Source of the DNA: Bugula neritina
Taxonomy: Eukaryota > Bryozoa > Gymnolaemata > Cheilostomatida > Bugulidae
NCBI GenBank assembly: GCA_964035545.1
Contig: OZ037768.1
Span: forward strand, 14,508,175-14,572,174
Direction: 5' to 3'
Length of the DNA: 64,000 nucleotides
Shown: positions 20,775 through 38,146 of the stretch, one piece after another
How positions within the stretch are numbered: position 1 is the first letter of the stretch
Layout: each line of letters starts with the position of its first letter
The notes under the pieces: generated by a model
What the model was told of the DNA's origin: nothing
The model's input: only the letters and a program-made list of their open reading frames with translations
Databases searched by the model: none
Program-made: the position numbers and the translations under genes

Positions 20775-21198
20775 CGGACAAAAAATTCGTGAAGTTGAAA
20801 CACTGAAACAGAAACATCTAAACTTGTACTGCTGAGAATTAGACATTCAGCACACCAAAACATTGACAACCTTTTTTATACCAGTTTAGGAAAAAAATAT
20901 AATCATAATATATATTTATAAAAAAGTTATGCGATGTCAAAGTTGAAATGTGTTACCCACTGAATTTTTTTTTCAGTGGGTAAAATTTATAAACTTGTCA
21001 TTTTTTCAACAGAAAATGCATAATATAGCTTGAATATACAAATTTTAAAACAAATTGAAATGTTTTTAATTCTGGGACACAGTGAGCTCACATATTTGAA
21101 GCATCAGAGAGCTAGACAACATCATTTTTGAAAACCTGTTTTTATTTTGCATTGTACTAAATCTTTTGAGATGGCCCATAATCAATTAGTTCACCAAT
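20775..21198. other. AT-rich DNA between Gypsy-2 and the repeats; nothing recognised
   Basis: Long T and A runs, no credible open frame and no repeat unit. If the target duplication is right, it was once continuous with the DNA at 11070-11208. Confidence 0.6.
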
Positions 21199-21555
21199 GT
21201 GCTGAAAAGTGCCTGAAAGCGCTAAAAAGTGCCAAAATGCATTGAAACGTGCCCAAATGTGCTACAATAAGCTGAATGTGAATTTGGTGTACCTAATATG
21301 CTGAAAAATGCTTAACGGTGCCGAAACACACTGAAACTCGCCCAAATGTGCTACAATGGGCGAAATGTGCATGTAGTGAACCTAATGAGCTGAAAAGTGC
21401 CCAAGTGTGCTAAAACATGCCAAAACGCACTAGAACAGCCCAAAGGTGCTACAATAGGCTTAATGTGCATTTTGTCGACGAACTGTGTTAAAAAAGCCAA
21501 TAGTTGCACTAACGTGCTGAAAAGTGCCTAAATGTGCTGAAAGGTGTCAAAATTC
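21199..21555. repeat. Degenerate 10-bp-based repeat at the edge of array B
   Basis: The stretch is built of 10-bp words like GTGCTGAAAA and GTGCCAAAAT, with a longer period of about 90-100 bp: the word GCTACAAT starts at 21261, 21350 and 21448. It passes without a gap into the 20-bp satellite near 21556. Its word TGCTGAAA resembles the satellite's TGAAA half, so it may be an ancestral or decayed border form. Confidence 0.7.
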
Positions 21556-22670
21556 ACTGAAACATACTGCAAAATACTGAAATATACTGTAACATACTAA
21601 GACATACTGCAACATACTGAAATATTATGCAACATACTGAAATATACTGCAACATACTGCAACATACTGAAATACTCTGTAACATACTGAAATACACTGC
21701 AACACACTGAAACATATTGAAATATACTGTAACATATTGAAAAACACTGCAACATACTGCAACATACTGAAATACACTGTAACATATTGAAATACACTGC
21801 AAATCATTAAAATATACCGCAACATACCGGAATATATGGTAACCTACTGAATTACACTGCAACACACTGAAGTACACTGTATTATACTGTAATGTACTGT
21901 AAAATACTGAAATATACTGCAACATACTGAAATATATGGTAACCTACTGAAATATGTTACAAACTACTGAAATATACTGCAACATACTGCAACATGATAA
22001 AGTATACTGCAACCTACTGAAATATACTAGAAGATACTGCAAAATAATGAAATACACTGTAACATACTGAAATACACTGCAACATACTGAAATATACTGC
22101 AAAATACTGTAACCTACTGAAATACATTGTAAGATACTGAAATACACTGCAACATACTGCAACATACTGCAGCATATTAAAATACACTGTAACATTTTGC
22201 AATACACTGCAACACATTGAAATATACTGCAAAATACTGAAACATACGGCAACATACTGAAATATATACTGTGACACATTGAAATATACTGCAACATACT
22301 GAAATATGCTGTAGCATACTGAAATACACTGCAACACACTGAAGTATACTGTAATATACAGAAATGTACTGTAACATACTGAAACCTATGTCAACATACT
22401 GAAATGTACTGCAACATGTTGAAATATACTGGAACATACTGAAATACACACCGTAACATACTGAACTCCACTGCAACATTCTGAAATACACTGTAACACA
22501 TTGAAACACACTGCAACACATTGAAATATACTGTTATACATTGTAAGATACTGAAATACACTGCAACATACTGCAACATAATGAAATATATGGTAACCTA
22601 CTGAAATATGTTGCAAACTACTGAAATATACTGCAACATAATGCAGCATAATGAAAGATACTGCAACATA

Positions 22671-24946
22671 CTGAAATATACTGCAACATACTGCAACATA
22701 CTGAAATACACTGTAACAAAGTGAATATATGGTAACCTACCGAAATATGTTGCAAACTACTAAAATATACTAGAAGTCACCAAAAAATAATGCAACTGTG
22801 CAACATAATGGAATATACGGCAAAAACACTGGAATATACTGCAACAACCTAAAAGATACTGCAAAATACTGCAACATACTGAAATACACTGTAACATACG
22901 AAATTACACTGCAACATACTGAAATACACTGTAACATAGTGAAATACACTGCAACACATTGAAATATACTGCAACATACCGAAGTATATGGTAACCTACT
23001 GAAATATGTTGCAAACCACTGAAACATACTGCAACAAAATGAAATATAGTGTAACACACTGAAACATACTGCAAAATACTGAAATATACTGTAACATACT
23101 GAAACATACTGCGACATACTGAAATATAATACAACATACTGAATTACACTGCAACATACTGAAATAAACTTCAACATACTGAAATATACCTAAACATATT
23201 GAAACATACTGAAATACACTGTAAGATACTGAAATACACTGCAACAGATTGGAATATACTGCAAGATACCAAAAAATATGGTAACCTACTGAAATATGTT
23301 ACAAACTACTGAAACATACTGCAACATACTGAAACATACGGCAACATACTGAAATATACTGTGAGACAATGAAATATACTGCAACATACTGAAATATACT
23401 GTAGCATACTGAAATACACCGCAACACACTGAAGTATACTGTAATATACAGAAATGTACTGTAACATACTTAAACCTACGTCAACATACTGAAATGTACT
23501 GCAACATGCTGAAATATACTGCAACATACTGCAACATAATGAAATATATGGTAACCCACTGAAATATGTTGCAAACTACTGAAATATACTGCAACATAAC
23601 GCAGCATAATGAAAGATACTGCAACATACTGAAATAGACTGCAAGATACTGCAACATACTGAAATACACTGTAACATACTGAATTACACTGCAACACACT
23701 GAAGTAAACTGTAATATACAGTAATGTACTGTAAAATACTGAAATATACTGCAACATACTGAAATATATGGTAACCTACTGAAATATGTTACAAACTACC
23801 GAAATATACTTCAAAATACTAAAATATACCTAAAAATATTGAAATATTCTGAAATACACTGTAACATACTGAAATACACTGTAACATATTGACATACACT
23901 GCAACACATTGAAATATACCGCAACATACCGAAATACTCTGCATCACCCTGAATTATACTGTAATATACAGAAATGTATTGTAACACGCTGAAACATCCA
24001 GCAACATACTGAAATATACTGCAACTCATTGAAGTATACCGCAACATACTGAATTATGCTGTGGCATACTGAAATACACGGCTAGACACTGAAGTATACT
24101 GTAATATACAGAAATGTACTGTAACATACTGAAATACACCGAAACAATGTGAATATGTGGTAACCTACCGAAATATGTTGCAAACTACTAAAATATACTG
24201 AAAGTCACCAAAAAATAATGCAACTGTGCAACATAATGGAATATACGGCAAAAACACTGAAATATACTGCAACAACCTAAGAGATACTGCAAAATACTGC
24301 AACATACTGAAATACACTGTAACATACGAAATTACACTGCAACATACTGAAATACACTGTAACATAGTGAAATACACTGCAACACAATGAAATATACTGC
24401 AACATACCGAAGTATATGGTAACCTACTGAAATATGTTGCAAACCACTGAAACATACTGCAACAAAATGAAATATAGTGTAACACACTGAAACATACTGC
24501 AAAATACTGAAATATACTGTAACATACTAAAACATACTGCGACATACTGAAATATAATTCAACATACTGAATTACACTGCAACATACTGAAATAAACTTC
24601 AACATACTGAAATATACCTAAAAACATTGAAACATACTGAAATACACTGTAAGATACTGAAATACACTGCAACACATTGGAATATACTGCAAGATACCAA
24701 AAAATATGGTAACCTACTGAAATATGTTACAAACTACTGAAACATACTGCAACATACTGCAACATACTGAAACATACGGCAACATACTGAAATATACTGT
24801 GAGACAATGAAATATACTGCAACATACTGAAATATGCTGTAGCATACTGAAATACACCGCAACACACTGAAGTATACTGTAATATACAGAAATGTACTGT
24901 AACATACTTAAACCTACGTCAACATACTGAAATGTACTGCAACATG
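22671..24946. repeat. Higher-order unit of 2,276 bp, copy 1
   Basis: This block is followed directly by a second copy. Marker blocks at 22776 and 24204 recur at 25052 and 26480, each exactly 2,276 bp on. Inside it the markers are 1,428 bp apart, and 848 bp separate the second from the next copy, so the unit itself comes from an older doubling. Confidence 0.9.
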
Positions 24947-27222
24947 CTGAAATATACTGCAACATACTGCAACATACTGAAATACACTGTAACAAAGTGA
25001 ATATATGGTAACCTACCGAAATATGTTGCAAACTACTAAAATATACTAGAAGTCACCAAAAAATAATGCAACTGTGCAACATAATGGAATATACGGCAAA
25101 AACACTGGAATATACTGCAACAACCTAAAAGATACTGCAAAATACTGCAACATACTGAAATACACTGTAACATACGAAATTACACTGCAACATACTGAAA
25201 TACACTGTAACATAGTGAAATACACTGCAACACATTGAAATATACTGCAACATACCGAAGTATATGGTAACCTACTGAAATATGTTGCAAACCACTGAAA
25301 CATACTGCAACAAAATGAAATATAGTGTAACACACTGAAACATACTGCAAAATACTGAAATATACTGTAACATACTGAAACATACTGCGACATACTGAAA
25401 TATAATACAACATACTGAATTACACTGCAACATACTGAAATAAACTTCAACATACTGAAATATACCTAAACATATTGAAACATACTGAAATACACTGTAA
25501 GATACTGAAATACACTGCAACAGATTGGAATATACTGCAAGATACCAAAAAATATGGTAACCTACTGAAATATGTTACAAACTACTGAAACATACTGCAA
25601 CATACTGAAACATACGGCAACATACTGAAATATACTGTGAGACAATGAAATATACTGCAACATACTGAAATATACTGTAGCATACTGAAATACACCGCAA
25701 CACACTGAAGTATACTGTAATATACAGAAATGTACTGTAACATACTTAAACCTACGTCAACATACTGAAATGTACTGCAACATGCTGAAATATACTGCAA
25801 CATACTGCAACATAATGAAATATATGGTAACCCACTGAAATATGTTGCAAACTACTGAAATATACTGCAACATAACGCAGCATAATGAAAGATACTGCAA
25901 CATACTGAAATAGACTGCAAGATACTGCAACATACTGAAATACACTGTAACATACTGAATTACACTGCAACACACTGAAGTAAACTGTAATATACAGTAA
26001 TGTACTGTAAAAAACTGAAATATACTGCAACATACTGAAATATATGGTAACCTACTGAAATATGTTACAAACTACCGAAATATACTTCAAAATACTAAAA
26101 TATACCTAAAAATATTGAAATATTCTGAAATACACTGTAACATACTGAAATACACTGTAACATATTGACATACACTGCAACACATTGAAATATACCGCAA
26201 CATACCGAAATACTCTGCATCACCCTGAATTATACTGTAATATACAGAAATGTATTGTAACACGCTGAAACATCCAGCAACATACTGAAATATACTGCAA
26301 CTCATTGAAGTATACCGCAACATACTGAATTATGCTGTGGCATACTGAAATACACGGCTAGACACTGAAGTATACTGTAATATACAGAAATGTACTGTAA
26401 CATACTGAAATACACCGAAACAATGTGAATATGTGGTAACCTACCGAAATATGTTGCAAACTACTAAAATATACTGAAAGTCACCAAAAAATAATGCAAC
26501 TGTGCAACATAATGGAATATACGGCAAAAACACTGAAATATACTGCAACAACCTAAGAGATACTGCAAAATACTGCAACATACTGAAATACACTGTAACA
26601 TACGAAATTACACTGCAACATACTGAAATACACTGTAACATAGTGAAATACACTGCAACACAATGAAATATACTGCAACATACCGAAGTATATGGTAACC
26701 TACTGAAATATGTTGCAAACCACTGAAACATACTGCAACAAAATGAAATATAGTGTAACACACTGAAACATACTGCAAAATACTGAAATATACTGTAACA
26801 TACTAAAACATACTGCGACATACTGAAATATAATTCAACATACTGAATTACACTGCAACATACTGAAATAAACTTCAACATACTGAAATATACCTAAAAA
26901 CATTGAAACATACTGAAATACACTGTAAGATACTGAAATACACTGCAACACATTGGAATATACTGCAAGATACCAAAAAATATGGTAACCTACTGAAATA
27001 TGTTACAAACTACTGAAACATACTGCAACATACTGCAACATACTGAAACATACGGCAACATACTGAAATATACTGTGAGACAATGAAATATACTGCAACA
27101 TACTGAAATATGCTGTAGCATACTGAAATACACCGCAACACACTGAAGTATACTGTAATATACAGAAATGTACTGTAACATACTTAAACCTACGTCAACA
27201 TACTGAAATGTACTGCAACATG
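24947..27222. repeat. Higher-order unit of 2,276 bp, copy 2
   Basis: Nearly identical to 22671-24946; the one difference I noticed is T to A near 26013 (GTAAAATACTG against GTAAAAAACTG). After 27222 the sequence departs from the start of the unit. Confidence 0.9.
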
Positions 27223-30200
27223 CTGAAATATACTGCAACATACTGAAATACACACCGTAACAGACTGAACTCCACTGCAACATTCTGAAATACACTGTAA
27301 CACATTGAAATACACTGCAACACATTGAAATATACTGAAATACATTGTAAGATACTGAAATACACTGCAACATACTGCAACATTAGGAAATATATGGTAA
27401 CCTACTGAAATATGTTGCAAAATACTGAAATATACTGTAACATACTAAGACATACTGCAACATACTGAAATATAATGCAACATACTGCAACATACTGAAA
27501 TACTCTGTAACATACTGAAATACACTGCAACACACTGAAACCTATTGAAATGTACTGTAAGATATTGAAATACACTGCCACATATTGCAAAATGCTGAAA
27601 TACACTGTAACATTTTGAAATACACTGCAAAACATTAAAATATACCGCAACATACCGAAAGATATGGTAACCTACTGAAATATACTGTAACACATTGAAA
27701 TATTATACTGCAACAAACTGAAACACACTGCAACACACTAAAGTATACTGTAACATACAAAAATTTACTGTAACATACAGAAACATGCCGCAGCATTTAT
27801 AATATACTGCAACAGATTGAAATATACTGCAACATACTGAAATATGCTGTAGCATACTGAAATACACTGCAATACACTGAAGTATACTGTAATATACAGA
27901 AATGTACTGTAAAATACTGAAATATACTTCAACATACTGAAATAGACCTAAAATTATTGAAACATACTGAAATACACTGTAACATACTGAAATAGACTGC
28001 AACACATTGGAATATACTGCAACATACCGAAATATATGGTAACCCCACTGAATTATGTTACAAACTACTGAAATATACTGCAATATACTGCAACAAAATG
28101 AAATATACCGTAACACACTGAAACATACTGCAAAATACTGAAATATACTGTAACATACTAAAACATACTGCAACATACTGAAATATACTTCAACATAATG
28201 AAATATACCTAAAAATATTGAAACATACTGAAATACACTGTAATATACTAAAATAAATTGTAACCTACTGAAATATGTTGCAAACTACTGAAATATACTG
28301 CAACAAAATGAAATATAGTGTAACACACTGAAACATACTGCAAAATACTGAAATATACTGTAACATACTAAAACATACTGCGACATACTGAAATATAATA
28401 CAACATACTGATTACACTGCAACATACTAAAATAAACTTCAACATACTGAAATATACCTAAAAATATTGAAACATACTGAAATACACTGTAAGATACTGA
28501 ATTACACTGCAACACATTGGAATATACAGCAAGATACCAAAAAACATGGTAACCTACTGAAATATGTTACAAACTACTGAAACATACTGCAACATACTGC
28601 AACATACTGAAACATACGGCAACATACTGAAATATACTGTGAGACAATGAAATATACTGCAACATACTGAAATATGCTGTAGCATACTGAAACATGCAAC
28701 AACATATTGAAATAAACTGCAACACTTTGAAATATACTGCAACATACCGAAATATATGGTATCCTACTAAAATATAATGTAACACATTGAATGATGCTGC
28801 AACATACTGAAATACACTGCAACACACTGAAGTATACTGTAATATACAGAAATGTACTGTAACATACTAAAACATGCAACAACATATTGAAATAAACTGC
28901 AACACTTTGAAATATACTGCAACATACCGAAATATATGGTAACCTACTGAAATAAGTTGCAAACTACTGAAATATACTGCAACATACTGCAACATAATGA
29001 AGTACACTGCAACCTACTGAAATATACTGCAAGATACTGCAACATACCGAAGTACATTGTAAGATACTGAAATACACTGCAACATACTGCAACATACTGC
29101 AGCATATTGAAATACACTGTAATTTTTTGCAATACACTGCAACACATTGAAATATACTGCAACATACTGAAACATACGGCAACATACTGAAATATACTGT
29201 GACACATTGAAACATAGTGCAACATACTCAAATATGCTGTAGCATACTGAATTACACTGCAACACACTGAAGTATACTGTAATATAGAGAAATGTACTGT
29301 AACATACTGAAACCTACGTCAACATACTGAAATGTACTGCAACATGCTGAAATATACTGCAACATACTGAAATACACACCGTAACATACTGAACTCCACT
29401 GCAACATTCTGAAATACACTGTAACACATTGAAATATACTGAAATACATTGTAAGATACTGAAATACACTGCAACATACTGCAACATAATGAAATATATG
29501 GTAACCCACTGAAATATGTTGCAAATTACTGAAATATACTGCAACATAACGCAGCATGATGTGAGATACTGCAACATACTGAAATAGACTGCGAGATACT
29601 GCAACATACTGAAATACACTGCAACACATTGAAATATTCCGCAACATACCGAAATATATGGTAACCTAATGAAATATACTGTAACACGCTGAAATACACT
29701 GCAACATACTGAAATACACTGCAACAAACTGAAGTATACTGTAATATACAGAAATGTACTGTAAAACACTGAAATATATTTCAACACACTGAAAACTACC
29801 TAAAAAGATTGAAACATACTGAAATACACTGTAACATACTGAAATACACTGCAACACATTGGAATATACTGCAACATACCGAAATATATGGTAACCTACT
29901 GAAATATGTTACAAACTACTGAAACATACTGCAACATACTGCAACATAATGAAATATACTGCAACATACTGAAAGATACTGCAACATACTGAAATAGACT
30001 GCAAGATACTGCAACTTACTTAAATACATTGTAAGATACTGAAATACACTGCAACATACTGCAACATCCTGCAACATATTGAAACACACTGTAACATATT
30101 GAAAAACACTGCAACACATTGAAATATACTGGAACATACTAAAACATACGGCAACATACTTAAATATACTGCGACACATTGAAATAAACTGCAACATACG

Positions 30201-33200
30201 GAAATATGCTGTAGCATACTGAATAACACTGCAACACCCTGAAGTATACTGTAATATACAGAAATGTACTGTAACATACTGAAACATACGTCAACATACT
30301 GAAATGTACTGCAACATGCTGAAATATACTGCAACATACTGAAATACACTGTAACATACTGAATTACACTGCAACATACTGAAACACACTGCAACACACT
30401 AAAGTAAACTGTGATAAAGAGAAATGTGCTGTGACATACTGAAACATGCGGCAACATATTGAAATATACTGCAACACATTGAAATATACTGCAAAACACT
30501 GAAATGTGGTGTAGCATACTGAAATACACTGCAACACACTGAAGTATACTGTAATATACAGAAATGTACTGTAAAATACTGAAATGTACTTCAATATACT
30601 GAAATATACCTAAAAATATTTAAACATACTGAAATACACTGTAACATACTGAAATACACTGCAACACATTGGAATGTACCGCAACATACCGAAATATATG
30701 GTAACCCCACTGAATTATGTTACAAACTACTGAAATATACTGCAACATACTGCAACAAAATGAAATATACCGTAACAGACTGAAACATACTGCAAAATAC
30801 TGAAAAATACTGTAACATACTAAAAAATACTGCAACATACTGAAATATACTTCAACATACTGAAATATACCTAAAAATATTGAAACATACTGAAGTACCA
30901 TGTAACATACTAAAATATTTTATAACCTACTGAAATATGTTGCAAACTACTGAAATATACTGCAACATACGGCAACATGCTGGAACACACTGTAACACAC
31001 TGAAATATACTGCAACATACTGAAATACACTGCAAGATACGGCAACATACTGAAATACATTGTAAGAGACTGATATACACTGCAACATACTGCATTATAC
31101 TGCAACATACTGCAACATATTGAAATACACTGTAACATATTGAAAAACACTGCAACACAATAAAATATACTGCAACATACTCAAACATACGGCAACATAC
31201 TGAAATATACTGCGACACATTAAAATAAACTGCAACGTACCGAAATATGCTGTAGCATACTGAATAACACTGCAACACACTGAAGTATACTGTAATATAC
31301 AGAAATGTACTGTAACATACTGAAACATACGTCAACATACTGAAATGTACTGCAACATGCTGAAATACACTGTAACATACTGAATTACACTGCAACATAC
31401 TGAAATACACTGCAACACACTAAAGTAAACTGTAATAAACAGAAATGTACTGTGACATACTGAAACATGCGGCAACATATTGAAATATACTGCAACACAT
31501 TGAAATATACTGCAACATACTGAAATGTGGTGTAGCATACTGAAATACACTGCAACACACTGAAGTATACTGTAATATACAGAAATGTACTGTAAAATAC
31601 TGAAATATACTTCAATATACTGAAATATACCTAAAATTATCGAAACATACTGAAATACACTGTAACATACTGAAATACACTGCAACACATAGGAATATAC
31701 TGCAACATACCGAAATATATGGTAACCCCACTGAATTATGTTACAAACTACTGAAACATACTGCAACATCCTGCAACATAATGAAATAAACTGCAACACA
31801 CTGAAAGATACTGCAACATACCGAAGTATATGTTAACCTACTGAAATATGTTGCAAACTACTGAAATATACTGCAACATAATGCAGCATAATGAAAGATA
31901 CTGCAACATACTGCAACAAAAAGAAATATACTGTAACACACTGAAACATACTGCAAAATACGGAAATATACTGTATCATACTAAAACATACTGCGACATA
32001 CTGAAATAAAATACAACATACTGAATTACACTGCAACATACTGAAATAAACTTCAACATACTGAAATATACCTAAAAATATTGAAACATACTGAAATACA
32101 CTGTAAGATACTGAAATACACTGCAACATACTGCAACATTAGGAAATATATGGTAACTTACTGAAATATGTTGCAAAATACTGAAATATACTGTAACATA
32201 CCAACACATACTGCAACATACTGAAATATAATGCAACATACTGAAATATACTGCAACATACTGCAACATACTGAAATACTCTGTAACATACTGAAATACA
32301 CTGCAACAAACTGAAACCTATTGAATTGTACTGTAACATATTGAAATACACTGCAACATACTGCAAAATTCTGAAATACACTGTAACATTTTGAAATACG
32401 CTGCAAAACATTAAAATATACTGCAACATACCGAAATATATGGTAACCTACTGAAATATACTGTAACACAATGAAATATTATACTGCAACAAACTGAAAC
32501 ACACTGCAACACAGGAAAGTATAATGTAACATACAAAAATCTACTGTAACATACTGAAACATGCCGCAGCATTTATAATATACTGCAACACATTGAAATA
32601 AACTGCAACATACTGAAATGTGCTGTAGCATACTGAAATACACTGCAACACACTGAAGTATACTGTAATATACAGAAATGTACTAGAAAACACTGAAATA
32701 TATTTCAACATACTGAAAACGACCTAAAAATATCGAAGCATACTGAAATACACTGTAACATACTGAAATACACTGCAACACATTGGAATATACTGCAAGA
32801 TACCGAAATATATGGTAACCTACTGAAATATGTTACAAACTACTGAAACATACTGCAACATACTGAAAAGTAATGAAATATACTGCCACATACTGAAAGA
32901 TACTGCAACATACTGCAACATACTGAAAGACACTGTAACATACTGAAATATTCTGCAACATACTGAAATAGACTGAAAGAAACTGTAACCTACTGAGATA
33001 CATTGTAAGATACTGAATTACATTGCAACATACTGCAACATACTGCAGCATATTGAAATACACTCTAACATTTTGCAAGACACTGCAACACATTGAAACA
33101 TAGTGCAAAATACTGAAACATACGGCAACATACTGAAATATACTGTGACTCATTGGAATATACTGCAACATACTGAAATATGCTGTAGCATACGGAAATA

Positions 33201-36200
33201 CACTGCAACACACTGAAGTATACTGTAATATACAGAATTGTACTGTAACATACTGAAACCTACGTCAACATACTGAAATGTACTGCAACATGCTGAAATA
33301 TACTGCAACATACTGAAATACACAGCGTAACATACTGAACTTCACTGCAACATTCTGAAATACACTGTAACACATTGAAATACACTGCAACACATTGAAA
33401 TATACCGAAATACATTGTAAGATACTGAAATACACTGCTACATACTGCAACATAATGAAATATATGGTAACCTACAGAAATATGTTGCAAACTACTGAAA
33501 TATACTGCAACATAATGCAGCATAGTGAAAGATACTGCAACATACTGAAATATACTGCAAGATAATGCAACATACTGAAATACACTGTAACATACTGAAA
33601 TACACTGTAACACATTGGAATATACTGCAACATACCAAAATATATGGTAACCTACTGAAACATGTTGCAAACTACTGAAATATACTGCAACATACTGCCA
33701 CATAATGAAATATACTGCAACAAACTGAAAGATACTGCAACATACTGAATCATACTGTGGCCTACTGAAACACATTGTAACATTTTGAAATATGATGTAA
33801 TACACCGAAACATAGTGCAACATACTGAAATTTACCGGAACATACTGGAATAAACTGTGACACACTAAATTATTATGCAACAGACTGAAAGACACCGCAA
33901 CATACTGAAATATACTGTGAGACAATGAAATATAGTGCAACATACTGAAATATGCTGTAGCATACTGAAATACACCGCAACACACTGAAGTGTACTGTAA
34001 TATACAGAAATGTACTGTAACATACGGGAACCTACGTCAACATGCTGAAATATACTGCAACATACTGAAATACACACCGTAACATACTGAACTCCACTGC
34101 AACATTCTGAAATACACTGTAACACATTGAATTACACTGCAACACATTGAAATATACTGAATTACATTGTAAGATACTGAAATACACTGCAACATACTGC
34201 AACATTAGGAAATATATGGTAACCTACTGAAATATGTTGCAAAATACTGAAATATACTGTAACATACTAAGACATAATGCAACATACTGAAATATAATGC
34301 AACATACTGAAATATACTGCAACATACTGCAACATACTGAAATACTCTGTAACATACTGAAATACACTGCAACACACTGAAGTATACTGTAATATACAGA
34401 AATGTACTAGAAAACACTGAAATATATTTCAACATACTGAAAACTACCTAAAAATATTGAAACATACTGAAATACACTGTAACATACTGAAATACACTGC
34501 AACCCATTGGAATATACTGAATTACATTGTAAGATACTGAAATACACTGCAACATACTGCAACATTAGGAAATATATGGTAACCTACTGAAATATGTTAC
34601 AAACTACTGAAACATACTGCAACATACTGCAACATAATCAAATATACTGCAACATACTGAAAGATACTGCAACATACTGCAACATACTGAAATACACTGT
34701 AACATACGGAATTACACTGCAGCATACTGCAACATACTGAAATACACTGTAACATAGTGAAATACACTGCAACACATTGAAATATACTGCAACATACCGA
34801 AGTATATGTTAACCTACTGAAATATGTTGCAAACCACTGAAACACACTGAAACATACTGCAACAAAAAGAAATATACTGTAACACACTGAAACATATTGC
34901 AAAGTACTGAAATATACTGTAACATACTAAAACATACTGCGACATACTGAAATATAATACAACATACTGAATTACACTGCAACATACTGAAATAAACTTC
35001 AACATACTGAAATATACCTAAAAATATTGAAACATACTGAAATACACTGTAAGATGCTGAAATGCACTGCAACACATTGAAATATACTGCAACATACCAA
35101 AAAATATGGTAACCTACTGAAATATGTTACAAACTACTGAAACATACTGCAACATACTGCAACATACTGAAACATACGGCAACATACTGAAATATACTGT
35201 GAGACAATGAAATATACTGCAACATACTGAAATATCCAGTAGCATACTGAAATACACCGCAACACACTGAAGTGTACTGTAATATACAGAAATATACTGT
35301 AACATACGGAAACCTACGTCAACATGCTGAAATATACTGCAACATACTGAAATACACACCGTAACATACTGAACTCCACTGCAACATTCTGAAATACACT
35401 GTAACACATTGAAATACAGTGCAACACATTGAAATATACTGAATTACATTGTAAGATACTGAAATACACTGCAACATACTGCAACATTAGGAAATATATG
35501 GTAACCTACTGAAATATGTTGCAAAATACTGAAATATACTGTAACATACTAAGACATAATGCAACATACTGAAATATAATGCAACATACTGAAATATACT
35601 GCAACATACTGCAACATACTGAAATACTCTGTAACATACTGAAATACACTGCAACACACTGAAACCTATTGAAATGTACTGTAACATTTTGAAATACACT
35701 GCAAAACATTAAAATATACCGCAACATACTGAAATATATGGTAACCTACTGAAATATACTGTAACACATTGAAATATTATACTGCAACAAACTGAAACAC
35801 ACTGCAACACACTAAAGTATACTGTAACATACAAAAATTTACTGTAACATACTGAAACATGCCGCAGCATTTATAATATACTACAACAGATTGAAATATA
35901 CTGCACCATACTGAAATATGCTGTAGCATACTGAAATGCACTGCAACACACTGAAGTATACTGTAATATACAGAAATGTACTGTAAAATACTGAAATATA
36001 CTTCAACATACTGAAATATACCTAAAAATGTTGAAACATACTGAAATACACTGTAACATACTGAAATACACTGCAACACATTGGAATATACTGCAACATA
36101 CCGAAATATATGGTAACCTAGTGAAATATGACAAACTACTGAAATATACTGCAACACACTGCAACATAATGAAATATACTGCAACAAACTGAAAGATACT

Positions 36201-38146
36201 GCAACATACTGAATTATACTGTGGCCTACTGAAACACATTGTAACATTTTGAAATATGATGTAATACGCCGAAACATAGTGCAACATACTGAAATTTACC
36301 GGAACATACTGGAATAAACTGTGACACACTAAATTATTATGCAACAGACTGAAAGACACCGCAACATACTGAAATATACTGAGACACAATGAAATATACT
36401 GCAACATACTGAAATAGGCCGCAGCATACTGAAATACACTGCAACACACAGAAGTATACTGTAATACACAGACATGTACTGTCTCATACCAAAACATACG
36501 TCAACATACTGAAATGTACTGCAACATACTGAAATATACTGCAATTTACTGAAATACACTGTAACATACTGAATTACACTGCAACACACTCAAGTAAACT
36601 GTAATATACAGTAATGTACTGTAAAATACTGAAATATACTGCAACATACTGAAATATATGGTAACCTACTGAAATATGTTACAGACTACCGAAATAAACT
36701 TCAAAATACTGAAATATACCTAAAAATATTGAAATATACTGAAATACACTGTAACATACTGAAATACACTGTAACATATTGAAATACACTGCAACACATT
36801 GAAATATACCGCAACATACCGAAATACTCTGCATCACACTGAAGTATACTGCAATATACAGAAATGTATTGTAACACGCTGAAACATGCAGCAACATACT
36901 GAAATATACTGCAAAACATTGAACTATACCGCAACATACTGAAATATGCTGTGGCATACTGAAATACACTGCTAGACACTGAAGTATACTGTAATATACA
37001 GAAATGTATTGTAACACGCTGAAACATGCAGCAACATACTGAAATATACTGCAAAACATTGAACTATACCGCAACATACTGAAATATGCTGTGGCATACT
37101 GAAATACACTGCTAGACACTGAAGTATACTGTAATATACAGAAATGTACTGTAACATACTGAAAAGTACGGCGACATACTGAAATGTACTGCAACATACT
37201 GAAATACACCGAAACAAACTGAATATATGGTAAGCTAACGAAATATGTTGCAAACTACTAAAATATACTGAAAGTCACCAAAAAATATCGCAACTGTGCA
37301 ACATAATGGAATATACGGCAAAAACACTGGAATATACTGCAACAACCTAAGAGATACTGCAAAATACTGCAACATACTGAAATACACTGTAACATAGTGA
37401 AATATAGTGCAACACATTGAAATATACTGCAACATACCGAAGTCTATGTTAACATACTGAAATATGTTACAAACCACTAAAACATTCTGCAACATACTGC
37501 AACAAAAAGAAATATACTGTAACACACTGAAACATACTGCAAAATACTGAATTATACTGTAACATACTAAAACATACTGCGACATACTGAAATATAATAC
37601 AACATACTGAATTACACTGCAACATACTAAAATAAACTTCAACATACTGAAATATACCTAAAAACATTGAAACATACTGAAATACACTGTAAGATACTGA
37701 AATACACTGCAACACGTTGGAATATACTGCAACATACCAAAAAAGATGGTAACCTACTGAAATATGTTACAAACTACTGAAACATACTGCAACATACTGC
37801 AACCTACTGAAATATACGGCAACATACTGAAATATACTGTGAGACAATGAAATATACTGCAACATACTGAAATATGCTGTAGCATACTGAAATACACCGC
37901 AACACACTGAAGTGTACTGTAATATACAGAAATGTACTGTAACATACTTAAACCTACGTCAACATACTGAAATGTACTGCAACATGCTGAAATATACTGC
38001 AACATACTGAAATACACACCGTAACATACTGAACTCCACTGCAACGTTCTGAAATACACTGTAACACATTGAAATACACTGCAACACATTGAAATATACT
38101 GAAATACATTGTAAGATACTGAAATACACTGCAACATACTGCAACA

